The notes beneath the pieces were generated by a model, which ran no database searches, was not told where the DNA came from, and worked only from the letters and a program-made list of their open reading frames with translations. 46,492 bases of DNA, from the NCBI RefSeq assembly GCF_000495915.1, contig NZ_AOFQ01000053.1, forward strand, positions 1-46,492, in the 5' to 3' direction. The stretch comes from Stutzerimonas chloritidismutans AW-1. GTDB lineage: Bacteria > Pseudomonadota > Gammaproteobacteria > Pseudomonadales > Pseudomonadaceae. Numbering within the stretch: position 1 is the first letter of the stretch; the number at the start of each line of letters is the position of its first letter. Made by a program: the position numbers and the translations under genes. Below, piece by piece: positions 8,789-18,058 of this stretch.

Positions 8789-10699
8789 ATGATCCGACTC
8801 CAGAACCTCACTCTACAGCGTGGCCCTCAGCGTTTGCTGGAAGGCGCCGAGCTGACCCTGCACCCCGGCCAGAAGGCCGGCCTGATCGGCGCCAATGGCG
8901 CTGGCAAATCCACCCTCTTCGCGCTGCTGCGTGGCGAGCTGGTACCCGACGGCGGCGATTGCCAGTTGCCGCCGGACTGGCGCATCGCGCACATGCGCCA
9001 GGAGATCGATACCCTCGATCGCCTGGCGGTGGACTATGTGCTCGATGGCGACGTCGAGCTGCGGCGCATTCAGCGCGAGCTTGCCGCCGCCGAACAGGCC
9101 CACGATGGCAATGCGCTGGCGCGTCTGCACACCGAGCTGGACAACGTCGACGGCTACAGCGCTGACGCCCGCGCGCGCAAGCTGCTCGCCGGGCTGGGCT
9201 TTGCCAACGAGCAGATGGCGCTGCCGGTCAGCAGCTTCTCCGGTGGCTGGCGCATGCGTCTCAACCTCGCCCAGGCACTGATGTGCCCGTCCGACCTGTT
9301 GCTGCTGGACGAACCAACCAACCACCTGGATCTCGATGCGATCCTCTGGCTCGAGGACTGGCTCAAGGGCTACCCCGGCACCTTGCTGCTGATTTCCCAC
9401 GACCGCGACTTCCTCGACTCGGTGGTCGATCACGTCATCCATCTGGAACAGCGCAAACTGACGCTCTACCGCGGCGGCTACTCGGCCTTCGAAAGAACTC
9501 GCGCCGAGCGTCTGGCGCAGCAGCAGCAGGCCTTCGAGAAGCAGCAGGCGCAGCGCGCCCACATGGAAAGCTATATCCGCCGCTTCAAGGCCCAGGCGAC
9601 CAAGGCACGCCAGGCCCAGAGCCGGATCAAGGCGCTGGAGCGCCTCGAAGAACTGGCGCCGGCGCACGTGGACTCGCCGTTCGACTTCCGCTTCCGCGAG
9701 GCGGACAAGGTGTCCAGCCCCTTGCTGGACCTCGCCGAAGGGCGCCTCGGCTACGGCGAAAAGGTGGTGCTGGACAAGGTCAAGCTGCAGCTGGTGCCCG
9801 GCGCGCGCATTGGTTTGCTGGGGCCGAATGGTGCCGGCAAGTCAACGCTGATCAAGACACTCTCCGCTGAACTGGCCCCGCTGTCCGGCCGCCTGCAGCG
9901 CGGCGAGAACCTGGCGGTCGGCTATTTCGCCCAGCATCAGCTGGATTCGCTCGATCCCAAGGCCAGCCCCTTGCTGCACCTGCAGCGCATCGCTCCGGCC
10001 GAGCGCGAGCAGACGCTGCGTGATTTTCTCGGCGGCTTCGATTTCCGCGGCGCGCGCTGCGACGAGCCGGTGCTGAATTTTTCCGGCGGCGAGAAAGCGC
10101 GCCTGGCGCTGGCGCTGATCGCCTGGGGCAAGCCCAACCTGTTGCTGCTCGACGAACCGACCAACCACCTCGACCTGGAAATGCGCCTGGCGCTGACCCT
10201 GGCCCTGCAGGATTTCGAAGGTGCGGTGCTGGTCGTATCCCACGACCGTCATCTGCTCAAGAGCACCACCGACGAGTTCCTGTTGGTCGCCGACGGTCAG
10301 GTGCAGAGTTTCGACGGCGACCTTGAGGACTATGCACGCTGGCTGGTGGATTACCGTGCGCGCCAGCAACCCGTGGCCAGCGGCGAGCCTGCGGCGGACA
10401 AGACCGACAAGCGCGCCCAGCGCCAGGCCGCCGCCGCCCTGCGCCAGCAGTTGGCGCCGCACAAGCGCCAGGCGGACAAACTGGAGAAGGATCTGGCGAT
10501 GGTGCACGAGAAGCTGGCGACGCTCGAGGCGCAGCTGGGCGACAGTGCGCTTTATGAGTCTGCTCGCAAGGACGAGCTGCGTGAGCTGCTGGCCAAGCAG
10601 GCCGAGCTGAAGGTTCGCGAAGGCGAGCTGGAGGAAGCCTGGCTGGAGGCGCTGGAAATACTGGAGAGCCTGCAGGCGCAACTGGAGGCCAGTGCATGA
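8789..10699 (+). CDS. ABC-F family ATPase, YheS-like
   Basis: Soluble ABC-F protein with two ATPase domains and no membrane part, of the type that acts on ribosomes. 636 residues. Domain 1 has Walker A GANGAGKST (about 35), signature FSGGWRMRL and Walker B LLLDEPTNHLDL; an Arg/Gln-rich linker (about 230-290, RAHMESYIRRFKAQATKARQAQSR) follows; domain 2 has GPNGAGKST, FSGGEKARLAL and a second LLLDEPTNHLDLE; the C-terminal 90 residues form a coiled coil. The ATG at 8789 begins MIRLQNLTL, the first residue of domain 1; the open frame upstream crosses the TIGR02444 gene and is rejected. ATGA overlap with the next gene. Confidence 0.93.
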   Translation: MIRLQNLTLQRGPQRLLEGAELTLHPGQKAGLIGANGAGKSTLFALLRGELVPDGGDCQLPPDWRIAHMRQEIDTLDRLAVDYVLDGDVELRRIQRELAAAEQAHDGNALARLHTELDNVDGYSADARARKLLAGLGFANEQMALPVSSFSGGWRMRLNLAQALMCPSDLLLLDEPTNHLDLDAILWLEDWLKGYPGTLLLISHDRDFLDSVVDHVIHLEQRKLTLYRGGYSAFERTRAERLAQQQQAFEKQQAQRAHMESYIRRFKAQATKARQAQSRIKALERLEELAPAHVDSPFDFRFREADKVSSPLLDLAEGRLGYGEKVVLDKVKLQLVPGARIGLLGPNGAGKSTLIKTLSAELAPLSGRLQRGENLAVGYFAQHQLDSLDPKASPLLHLQRIAPAEREQTLRDFLGGFDFRGARCDEPVLNFSGGEKARLALALIAWGKPNLLLLDEPTNHLDLEMRLALTLALQDFEGAVLVVSHDRHLLKSTTDEFLLVADGQVQSFDGDLEDYARWLVDYRARQQPVASGEPAADKTDKRAQRQAAAALRQQLAPHKRQADKLEKDLAMVHEKLATLEAQLGDSALYESARKDELRELLAKQAELKVREGELEEAWLEALEILESLQAQLEASA

Positions 10700-11277
10700 G
10701 CGAACCCTGGCTGACATTGGTTGAAGAATGGCGCTTGCAGTGGATGCTGGGCTTGCAGGTGCTGTTGATCCTGCTGGTCGCCTATGTCCTGCAACGCTTG
10801 GTCGCCCGTGGACTGACTCGGCTGTCGTCGCGTTACCCGTTGCCGCCGGAATTGCTGATCCCGGTGCGCGGCGGTATTCGCTGGTTCATCATCGGCGGCG
10901 CGCTGCTCATGGTGCTGGAGCGCTTCGGCGTCTCCGCCACCGTGCTGTGGACAGCCATCTCCGGTTTCGTCGCAGTGGCGGCCATCGCCTTCTTCGCGAT
11001 CTGGAGCGTGCTGTCCAACCTGCTCTGTGCGGTGCTCATCCTCACTGTCGGCCCGTTCCGGCTGGGCGATGTGGTGGAAATTGTCGAGGCGTTCGACAAG
11101 CCGATCGTCAAGGGTCGGGTTATCGACATCAATCTGGTCTACACCACCCTGGAAGAGGTGGCCGAAGCCGGCACCGGCGCCATCGTGCAGGTGCCCAACA
11201 GCCTGTTCTTCCAGAAGGCCGTACGCCGTTGGCGTGGCAGCGAAGTGCAACTCTATAACCGTAACCCCAACGAGTAA
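10696..11277 (+). CDS. Small MscS-domain membrane protein
   Basis: Short relative of the mechanosensitive channel MscS, 193 residues instead of about 280. Three hydrophobic helices (about 17-38, 62-80, 84-112) lead into the beta domain: TVGPFRLGDVVEI is the typical MscS turn and VQVPNSLFFQKAVRRW matches the later conserved strand. The large C-terminal cytosolic cage is missing, but this short form recurs next to the ABC-F gene in pseudomonads (recalled), so it is likely natural. It overlaps the ABC-F stop by four bases and may share its transcript. Confidence 0.82.
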   Translation: MSEPWLTLVEEWRLQWMLGLQVLLILLVAYVLQRLVARGLTRLSSRYPLPPELLIPVRGGIRWFIIGGALLMVLERFGVSATVLWTAISGFVAVAAIAFFAIWSVLSNLLCAVLILTVGPFRLGDVVEIVEAFDKPIVKGRVIDINLVYTTLEEVAEAGTGAIVQVPNSLFFQKAVRRWRGSEVQLYNRNPNE

Positions 11278-11285
11278 GAACCCTC

Positions 11286-12047
11286 ATGGAATGGCTCAGC
11301 AACCCTGAGATATGGGTCGCCTTTCTGACCCTGACCGCCCTGGAAATCGTCCTCGGCATCGACAACATCATCTTCATTTCGATTCTGGTCAGCCGCCTGC
11401 CCAAGGAGCAGCAGCCGAAGGCGCGCTTCTTCGGCCTGGCGCTGGCCATGGGCACGCGGATCCTGCTGCTGCTATCCATCGCCTGGGTGATGCGCCTGAC
11501 CAATGACTTGTTCACGGTGCTGGGTGAGGGCGTTTCCGGGCGCGACCTGATCCTGTTCTTCGGAGGCCTGTTCCTCCTGTTCAAGAGCACCATGGAGATC
11601 TGGCACAGCGTCGAAGGCGAGGAAGAGGAGCAGGCTGCGGGCGGCGCCGTGGTGAAGGCCGGGTTTATCGGGATCATCCTGCAGATCGCGGTGATCGACA
11701 TCATCTTCTCGCTGGACTCGGTGATCACGGCGGTCGGTCTGGTGCAGAACGTCCCGGTGATGGTCGCGGCGATCGTCATCGCGGTGCTGGTGATGATGCT
11801 GGCTGCCGGTACCATCAGCGAGTTCATCGACAAGCATCCGACGCTGAAGATTCTGGCGCTGTCGTTCCTCATCGTCGTCGGCACGCTGCTCATCGCTGAA
11901 GCCTTCGATGTGCATGTACCGAAGGGCTACGTCTACTTCGCCATGGCTTTCTCGCTGGGTGTCGAGGCACTGAACATTCGCATGCGCAAGGCGATGAAGC
12001 GCAAGCTCAAGGAGCCGGTAAAGCTGGGCAAGGGCTCGCCGGACTGA
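11286..12047 (+). CDS. TerC family integral membrane protein
   Basis: Polytopic inner-membrane protein of the TerC superfamily; members are linked to metal ion, chiefly manganese, export and metalation. 253 residues and about seven hydrophobic helices. The two paired family motifs with membrane aspartates are present: EIVLGIDNIIFISIL in helix 1 and AVIDIIFSLDSVITAVG in the middle. The gene starts 9 bases after the MscS-like gene. A GC-rich hairpin follows the stop. Confidence 0.88.
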   Translation: MEWLSNPEIWVAFLTLTALEIVLGIDNIIFISILVSRLPKEQQPKARFFGLALAMGTRILLLLSIAWVMRLTNDLFTVLGEGVSGRDLILFFGGLFLLFKSTMEIWHSVEGEEEEQAAGGAVVKAGFIGIILQIAVIDIIFSLDSVITAVGLVQNVPVMVAAIVIAVLVMMLAAGTISEFIDKHPTLKILALSFLIVVGTLLIAEAFDVHVPKGYVYFAMAFSLGVEALNIRMRKAMKRKLKEPVKLGKGSPD

Positions 12048-12052
12048 ACCGA

Positions 12053-12076
12053 AGCGCCGGCCGGGCGGCCGGCGCT
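12053..12076 (+). terminator. Hairpin after the TerC gene
   Basis: Ten-base-pair perfect stem AGCGCCGGCC/GGCCGGCGCT with a GGGC loop directly after the TerC-family stop. Only CGTT follows, so as an intrinsic terminator it is weak. Confidence 0.45.
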
Positions 12077-12097
12077 CGTTGAATGGAGGTAATCAGC

Positions 12098-12752
12098 ATG
12101 TCCCTGGAATCCTGGCTCGCGTTCTTCGTTGCCTGTTGGGTGATCAGCCTGTCGCCGGGTGCCGGCGCTATCGCCTCGATGTCCTGCGGGCTGCAGTACG
12201 GCTTCTGGCGCGGCTACTGGAATGCCATCGGCCTGCAGCTGGCGTTGGTGCTGCAGATCGCCGTGGTCGCGGCGGGCGTCGGTGCGGTGCTGGCCACGTC
12301 GGAACTGGCATTCAGCCTGATCAAGTGGTTCGGCGTCGGCTACCTGCTCTGGCTGGCCTGGAAGCAGTGGCAGGGGCAGCCCGAGGCGCTGGGTGATGCA
12401 GCCCGAGGCGCTGGATGATTCCGCCGCCCCGCGACCCATCGGCAGGCCGCTGAGCCTGATGCTGCGCGGGTTTGTGGTCAACGCCAGCAACCCCAAGGCA
12501 ATCGTTTTCATCCTCGCCGTACTGCCGCAGTTTCTCGACCCGCAGCGGCCGTTGCTGCTGCAATACAGCGAGATGGCCGCGACCATGGTGGTGGTCGACC
12601 TGATCGTCATGGCCGGCTACACCGGGCTGGCGGCGAAAGCGCTGCGGCTGTTGCGCACGCCGCGTCAGCAGCGCCTGGTCAATCGCAGTTTCGCCGCAAT
12701 GTTTGCCGGCGCGGCGGCGCTGCTGGCGACGGTAAGGCGCGCGGCGGCATGA
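12098..12752 (+). pseudogene. LysE/RhtB-family exporter, frameshifted by a 22-bp duplication
   Basis: Amino-acid exporter of the LysE superfamily, broken in the middle. The first ORF (12098-12418, 106 residues) carries the N-terminal half, with SLSPGAGAIASMSCGLQYG and helices 1-3, and ends in a foreign tail after LLWLAWKQWQGQPEALG. The second ORF (GTG 12393 or ATG 12396 to 12752) carries PIGRPLSLMLRGFVVNASNPKA in pieces and helices 4-6. Removing one copy of the 22-base tandem repeat at 12376-12419 restores one frame of about 210 residues, the usual family length. The start at ATG 12098 has GGAGGT 7 bases upstream. Its last bases overlap the next gene by four (ATGA). The two halves could in principle be made separately, but loss of function is more likely. 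Confidence 0.87.
12376..12419 (+). repeat. 22-bp tandem duplication inside the LysE-family gene
   Basis: Bases 12376-12397 and 12398-12419 are the same 22-base sequence apart from one position (G at 12393, A at 12415). The added 22 bases (3n+1) cause the frameshift. An ATG (12396-12398) lies across the junction and is in frame with the downstream half. Confidence 0.95.
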
Positions 12753-13222
12753 GCGAGGCAACCGCCATGCGCGTGTGGATCGATGCCGATGCCTGCCCGC
12801 GCGCAGCCAAGGACCAGGTGATCAAGTTCGCCCTCAAACGGCGGTTTGAGGTGCTGCTGGTTGCCGGCCAGAGCCAGGTCAAGCCGGCGTTCGCCTGCGT
12901 GCGGCTGATCGTGGTGCCGAGCGGGCCGGATGCAGCCGATGACTATCTGGTCGAACATGCCGCCCCGGGTGACCTGGTGATCTGCAGCGACGTTCCGCTG
13001 GCCGATCGACTGGTGAAGAAGGGCGTCGCGGCGCTCGACCCGCGCGGTCGCGAGTTCGACGAGCGCAACATGGGCGAGCGGCTGGCGGTGCGCAACCTGT
13101 TCACCGATCTACGCGATCAGGGCCAGATGGGCGGCGGCCAGGGGGCCTACAGCGAGCGCGACCGCCAGGCCTTCGCCAATTCCCTGGATCGCCTGCTCAC
13201 GCGATTGTCGCGCCCGCAGTGA
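12749..13222 (+). CDS. UPF0178 / YaiI-YqxD family protein
   Basis: Small cytosolic protein of the DUF188 (UPF0178) family with a PIN-like nuclease fold; the biological role is not established. 157 residues. The N-terminal RVWIDADACPRAAKDQVI carries the conserved acidic residues; later marks are VPSGPDAADDYLVEHAAPGDLVICSDVPLA in pieces and the FTDLRDQGQMGGG region. ATG 12749 overlaps the LysE-family stop; the ATG at 12767 is an alternative start. It overlaps the convergent cyclic-di-GMP gene by 26 bases. Confidence 0.86.
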   Translation: MSEATAMRVWIDADACPRAAKDQVIKFALKRRFEVLLVAGQSQVKPAFACVRLIVVPSGPDAADDYLVEHAAPGDLVICSDVPLADRLVKKGVAALDPRGREFDERNMGERLAVRNLFTDLRDQGQMGGGQGAYSERDRQAFANSLDRLLTRLSRPQ

Positions 13223-15335
13223 GCGGCTGCCGCGCGGCCAGCCAGTCGCGCAGTGCCGACAATGGCAGCGGGCGGCTGTAGTGGTAGCCCTGGATGTAAT
13301 CGCAGCCGTTTTCGCGCAGGTAGGCCAGCTGAACCTCCTCCTCGACGCCTTCGGCCACCACCTTGAGACCGAGTTTATGCGCCATGGCGATGATCGCCGC
13401 GGTGATGGCACGGTCATTGGCCTGCTCGGCGATTTCCTGAACGAAGGCGCGGTCGACCTTGAGGGTGTCCACCGGCAGCTTGCGCAGGTAGGCCAGCGAG
13501 GAATAGCCGCTGCCGAAATCATCAATGGACACCTTCACCCCGAGCTCACGGACGGCATCGAGGGTGCGCACCGCCGCGCCAAGGCTGTTCATCAGCGCAT
13601 TCTCGGTGACTTCCACGGTCAGCCGCGCCGGGTCGAGACCGGTACGTTCGAGAATGCGCGCGACGACCTCCGGCATCTGCAGATTGGACAGGTTGAGCGC
13701 TGAGCAATTGACCGCTACCCGCAGGTCGTGGCCCTCATCGAGCAAGGCGACCAGGTCGGCACAGGCGCGGCGCGCGACCCAGGCGTCCAGCTCGGCGACG
13801 AAACCGTGTTGCTCGGCCAGTCCGACGAAGCGCTCGGGGCTGATGAAACCCTGCTGCGGATGCTGCCAGCGCACCAGCGCCTCGAGGCTCACCGGCTCGC
13901 CGCTGCGGCCATCGACGATGGGCTGATAGTTCACGCTGAGGAGGTTTTCGTTCAGTGCCCGGCGCAGGTCCTGTTCCAGCGACAGATCCTCCTGGGCGCG
14001 CAGTTCCAGCGCGGGGTTGAAGCGCAGGCTGCGGTTGCGGCCGCTGGCCTTGCACTGGCCGACCGCGAGGCCGGCGTGGCGGAACAGCGCATCGAAGTTC
14101 AGGCCGTCTTCGGGGTACTGGCTGATGCCGATGCTGGCGGTCAGGCGCAGCTGGGTGTCGCCGAGGGTGAAGGGCGGGCGCAGCTGTTCGAGGATGTGGT
14201 TGGCCAGCGCCTGGGCCTGCTCCCACTGGCCGAGGGTCAAGACGCAGAACTCGTCGCCGGAGAAGCGCGCCAGCATGTCGTGCTGACCGAGTACCGCGCG
14301 GATTCGATGCGCCGCCTGTTGCAATGCCAGGTCGCCGCTGCGGTGGCCGAGGCTGTCGTTGATGCGCTTGAAGTTGTCCAGATCCACCACCAGCACGGCC
14401 AGCGCCTGACGTTCCTCGCGCGCGGCCAGGACCTGGGTGACCATCTCGGTGAAGGCGCGACCGTTGAACAGGTTGGTCAGCGGGTCGTAATGGGTCATCG
14501 CGTTGAGCTGGTGCTCGGCCTGGTCGAGTGCCTGGCGTTGCTCGCTGAAGCGCTGCTCGGCCCAGCTGGCGGCGATGCCGGTGACGATCACCAGCAGCGC
14601 GACCAGACCGATTGCCGAGGCGAGGACGGCATGCTGGCCGCCATGACTGCCGAACGGGGCGGTGTGCTCCAGCATGTGGGCGGGGACTGCCAGGATCAGC
14701 GCATGCATGCCGGTGTAGTGCATCGAAACGATCGCCGCGCCCATCAACATGCTGCAGAGCAGGCGCTGCCAGTGCTGGTGCCGGCTCTGGCTGGCGCGGA
14801 AGTGATATCCCAGCACCAGCGCGGCGATCGAGGCGCCGATGGCGATCAGAACAGAGGCAGCGAAGGCCAGCGGTGCGTAGTAGAGCGTGGCCAGCGAGCG
14901 TATCGCCGCCATCCCGGTGTAGTGCATGGCGGCGATGCCGATGCCGGCGGCCGTGCCGGCCAGCGCGTACTGCGGCACGCTGAGGCGATCGCGGCCGAGC
15001 AGACGCATCACTACATAGGACACGGCCATGGCGATCAGCAGCGAAAGCAGGGTGATGCGATGGTCGTAGCTGATGTCCAGTGGCGCGCTGAAGGCCAGCA
15101 TGCCGATGAAGTGCATCGACCAGATGCCGCCACCCAGAGCGAACGCGCCGACCCAACGCCACAAGTCGCGGCCGCGCGGGCTGCCGCTGCGGCTGACCCG
15201 ATTGGCCAGCGCCAGTGCGGTGAACGCCGCCGCGCTGGCGACGAGGTAGGAGAGAACGACCAGCAGAGGGTCGTGACTGTGGCCGAGCAGGGCAATCTGG
15301 TCGGCGGGAAGGTCGGAAAACAGAAGTCTGGACAC
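13197..15335 (-). CDS. MHYT-GGDEF-EAL cyclic-di-GMP protein (MucR-like)
   Basis: Membrane-bound regulator of cyclic-di-GMP, 712 residues from the GTG at 15335. The N-terminal MHYT sensor has about seven helices and the repeated motif SMHFIGM, AMHYTGM, SMHYTGM, thought to bind copper or a diatomic gas. The GGDEF domain reads RFSGDEF: the signature has Ser for the first Gly, and the RxxD inhibitory site just before it is GQHD, so Arg is missing. The EAL domain looks catalytically complete: LEALVRW, AVNCSALNLS, VEVTENAL, DDFGSGYSSL and LKVDRAF. MucR, the relative in P. aeruginosa, controls alginate. No ATG exists in frame near the N-terminus; the only longer start is TTG at 15431. Partner and site of action are inferred. 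Confidence 0.9.
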   Translation of the reverse strand: MSRLLFSDLPADQIALLGHSHDPLLVVLSYLVASAAAFTALALANRVSRSGSPRGRDLWRWVGAFALGGGIWSMHFIGMLAFSAPLDISYDHRITLLSLLIAMAVSYVVMRLLGRDRLSVPQYALAGTAAGIGIAAMHYTGMAAIRSLATLYYAPLAFAASVLIAIGASIAALVLGYHFRASQSRHQHWQRLLCSMLMGAAIVSMHYTGMHALILAVPAHMLEHTAPFGSHGGQHAVLASAIGLVALLVIVTGIAASWAEQRFSEQRQALDQAEHQLNAMTHYDPLTNLFNGRAFTEMVTQVLAAREERQALAVLVVDLDNFKRINDSLGHRSGDLALQQAAHRIRAVLGQHDMLARFSGDEFCVLTLGQWEQAQALANHILEQLRPPFTLGDTQLRLTASIGISQYPEDGLNFDALFRHAGLAVGQCKASGRNRSLRFNPALELRAQEDLSLEQDLRRALNENLLSVNYQPIVDGRSGEPVSLEALVRWQHPQQGFISPERFVGLAEQHGFVAELDAWVARRACADLVALLDEGHDLRVAVNCSALNLSNLQMPEVVARILERTGLDPARLTVEVTENALMNSLGAAVRTLDAVRELGVKVSIDDFGSGYSSLAYLRKLPVDTLKVDRAFVQEIAEQANDRAITAAIIAMAHKLGLKVVAEGVEEEVQLAYLRENGCDYIQGYHYSRPLPLSALRDWLAARQPLTAGATIA

Positions 15336-15446
15336 GCGGCGGCACTCGAACAGTCGGGCGTCCTGCCTCGTGAGAATAGTGGCGCATGGCCATCTGCGGC
15401 AGAGTGTACGAGAGGTCGCCCTGGCCGCCAATCTCCTATCGGCTGA

Positions 15447-15914
15447 TCAACCGCAAAGATAAGTGCCGGTGCCCACGGCGATCAGGGTGCCCAGTTCGTT
15501 GTGCAGCTCAGAACGCACCACTGCGACCTTGTTGCCCGAGCGCAGCAGCATCGCGCTGGCACTGAAGCGGGTGCCTCGGCCTGGGCGCAGGTAGTCGATG
15601 CGCAGATCGATGGTTCCCAGCCGGGAAAGCCGTGCGGCGCGCTCCTGGGTGGTCAAATGGCGATGCTTGTCGAAGGCGCCGAGCATTGCCATCGCCCCGC
15701 CGGCCACGTCCAGCAGCGAGGCGATGACCCCGCCATGCAGGATGCCGTGGACGAAGTTGCCGACCAGCTCCGGCTTCATCGGCAGGTGCATGACGACCTG
15801 GGAGGTCGATACCTCATCCAGTTCGATGCCCAGCGCCTGGTTGAAGGGGATGCGTTCGAACATCTGGCGTACCGCCTGGGCCTGCTCGGCGAGCAGGGCG
15901 TCGTCGTGGTTCAT
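15447..15914 (-). CDS. PaaI-like hotdog-fold thioesterase
   Basis: Acyl-CoA thioesterase of the hotdog superfamily, 155 residues. The family signature is HGGVIASLLDVAGG with the catalytic-region Asp, preceded by the NFVHGILHGG helix; DYLRPG and GTGTYL mark the beta sheet. AGGAA lies about 8 bases before the ATG at 15914. Substrate unknown. It lies downstream of elbB on the same strand, separated from it by an intrinsic terminator, so it is probably transcribed by itself. Confidence 0.88.
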   Translation of the reverse strand: MNHDDALLAEQAQAVRQMFERIPFNQALGIELDEVSTSQVVMHLPMKPELVGNFVHGILHGGVIASLLDVAGGAMAMLGAFDKHRHLTTQERAARLSRLGTIDLRIDYLRPGRGTRFSASAMLLRSGNKVAVVRSELHNELGTLIAVGTGTYLCG

Positions 15915-16012
15915 GGTCGGTGTTCCTGTGGATGAGCGATCAAGCTGCCCGAGGATGTTCGCGCTGAACAGAGTGGCGGCACGAGCAGCCGCGGCTTTGG
16001 CGGCTTTCGCGC

Positions 16013-16038
16013 AAAAAAATCCCGGGCGGACCCGGGAT
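16013..16038 (-). terminator. Intrinsic terminator of elbB
   Basis: On the minus strand ATCCCGGG-TCCG-CCCGGGAT forms an 8-base-pair stem with a four-base loop, followed by a run of T. It begins 18 bases after the elbB stop. Confidence 0.9.
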
Positions 16039-16056
16039 CATTTGGCGGCGTTCGGA

Positions 16057-16722
16057 TCAGTCTTCGGTGGTCATTTCCAGTACCCGGTCGACCAGCTTGT
16101 AGATGCCCGAAGCGGCTTCGCTGATGGATTGCGCCAGCATGTACGCCGGTGTGGTGACCAGTCGATGCTGCTTGTCGACGACGATGTCGCTGACTTCGCA
16201 CGCCTGATGCTCGGCGCCCATCTGCGCGACCGCCTTGGCGGCATCGGCCTCGTCACTGCCAAGGGTACAGACCACGCCGGCGCCGAAGATCTGCGCGGCC
16301 ATGGTCGGCGCGATGCACATCATCCCGACCGGCTTGCGTGCCTCGGCAAAGGCCTGCGCGAGCGCCACGACATCCGGCAGTGCCTTGCTGCTGGCGCCTT
16401 CGGTAGCGAAATTGGAGAGGTTCTTCGCGGCGCCGAAACCGCCGGGGATGATCAGCGCGTCGAAATCCTCGGCGCGCGCCTCGCGCAGATCCTTGATCTC
16501 GCCGCGGGCCAGGCGAGCGGACTCGGTCAGCACGTTGCGCGACTCCGGCATCTCGTCGCCGGTCAGGTGATTGATCACGTGCATCTGCGGGATGTTCGGT
16601 GCGAAGCACTGCACCTTGACGCCACGCTGGTCCAGGCGCAGCAGGGTGATGACGCTTTCGTAGATCTCCGAGCCGTCGTAGACGCCACAGCCGGAGAGGA
16701 TCACGGCGACTTTCTTGTTCAT
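16057..16722 (-). CDS. elbB: ElbB/GATase1-like protein (DJ-1/PfpI superfamily)
   Basis: Class I glutamine-amidotransferase-like protein of 221 residues, annotated as an isoprenoid biosynthesis protein or glyoxalase-like. It starts KKVAVILSGCGVYDGSEIYE; the nucleophile-elbow region is VGMMCIAPTMAAQIFG with its Cys, and ALIIPGGFGAAKNL is the conserved glycine loop. Start ATG 16722 has GGAG 7 bases upstream; the longer frame to 16851 has no support. It is divergent from hemB across a 303-base gap that holds a perfect dyad. Its metabolic role is uncertain. Confidence 0.88.
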   Translation of the reverse strand: MNKKVAVILSGCGVYDGSEIYESVITLLRLDQRGVKVQCFAPNIPQMHVINHLTGDEMPESRNVLTESARLARGEIKDLREARAEDFDALIIPGGFGAAKNLSNFATEGASSKALPDVVALAQAFAEARKPVGMMCIAPTMAAQIFGAGVVCTLGSDEADAAKAVAQMGAEHQACEVSDIVVDKQHRLVTTPAYMLAQSISEAASGIYKLVDRVLEMTTED

Positions 16723-18039
<1,317 letters not shown>

Positions 18040-18058
18040 GCCCTTTCGAGGCAAAGCG

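Noticed and set aside
13728..15446. Long plus-strand frame (572 aa) opposite the MHYT-GGDEF-EAL gene
   Set aside because: It is the antisense shadow of a well-supported gene in GC-rich DNA, with no recognisable domain and Gln/Ala/Gly-biased composition.
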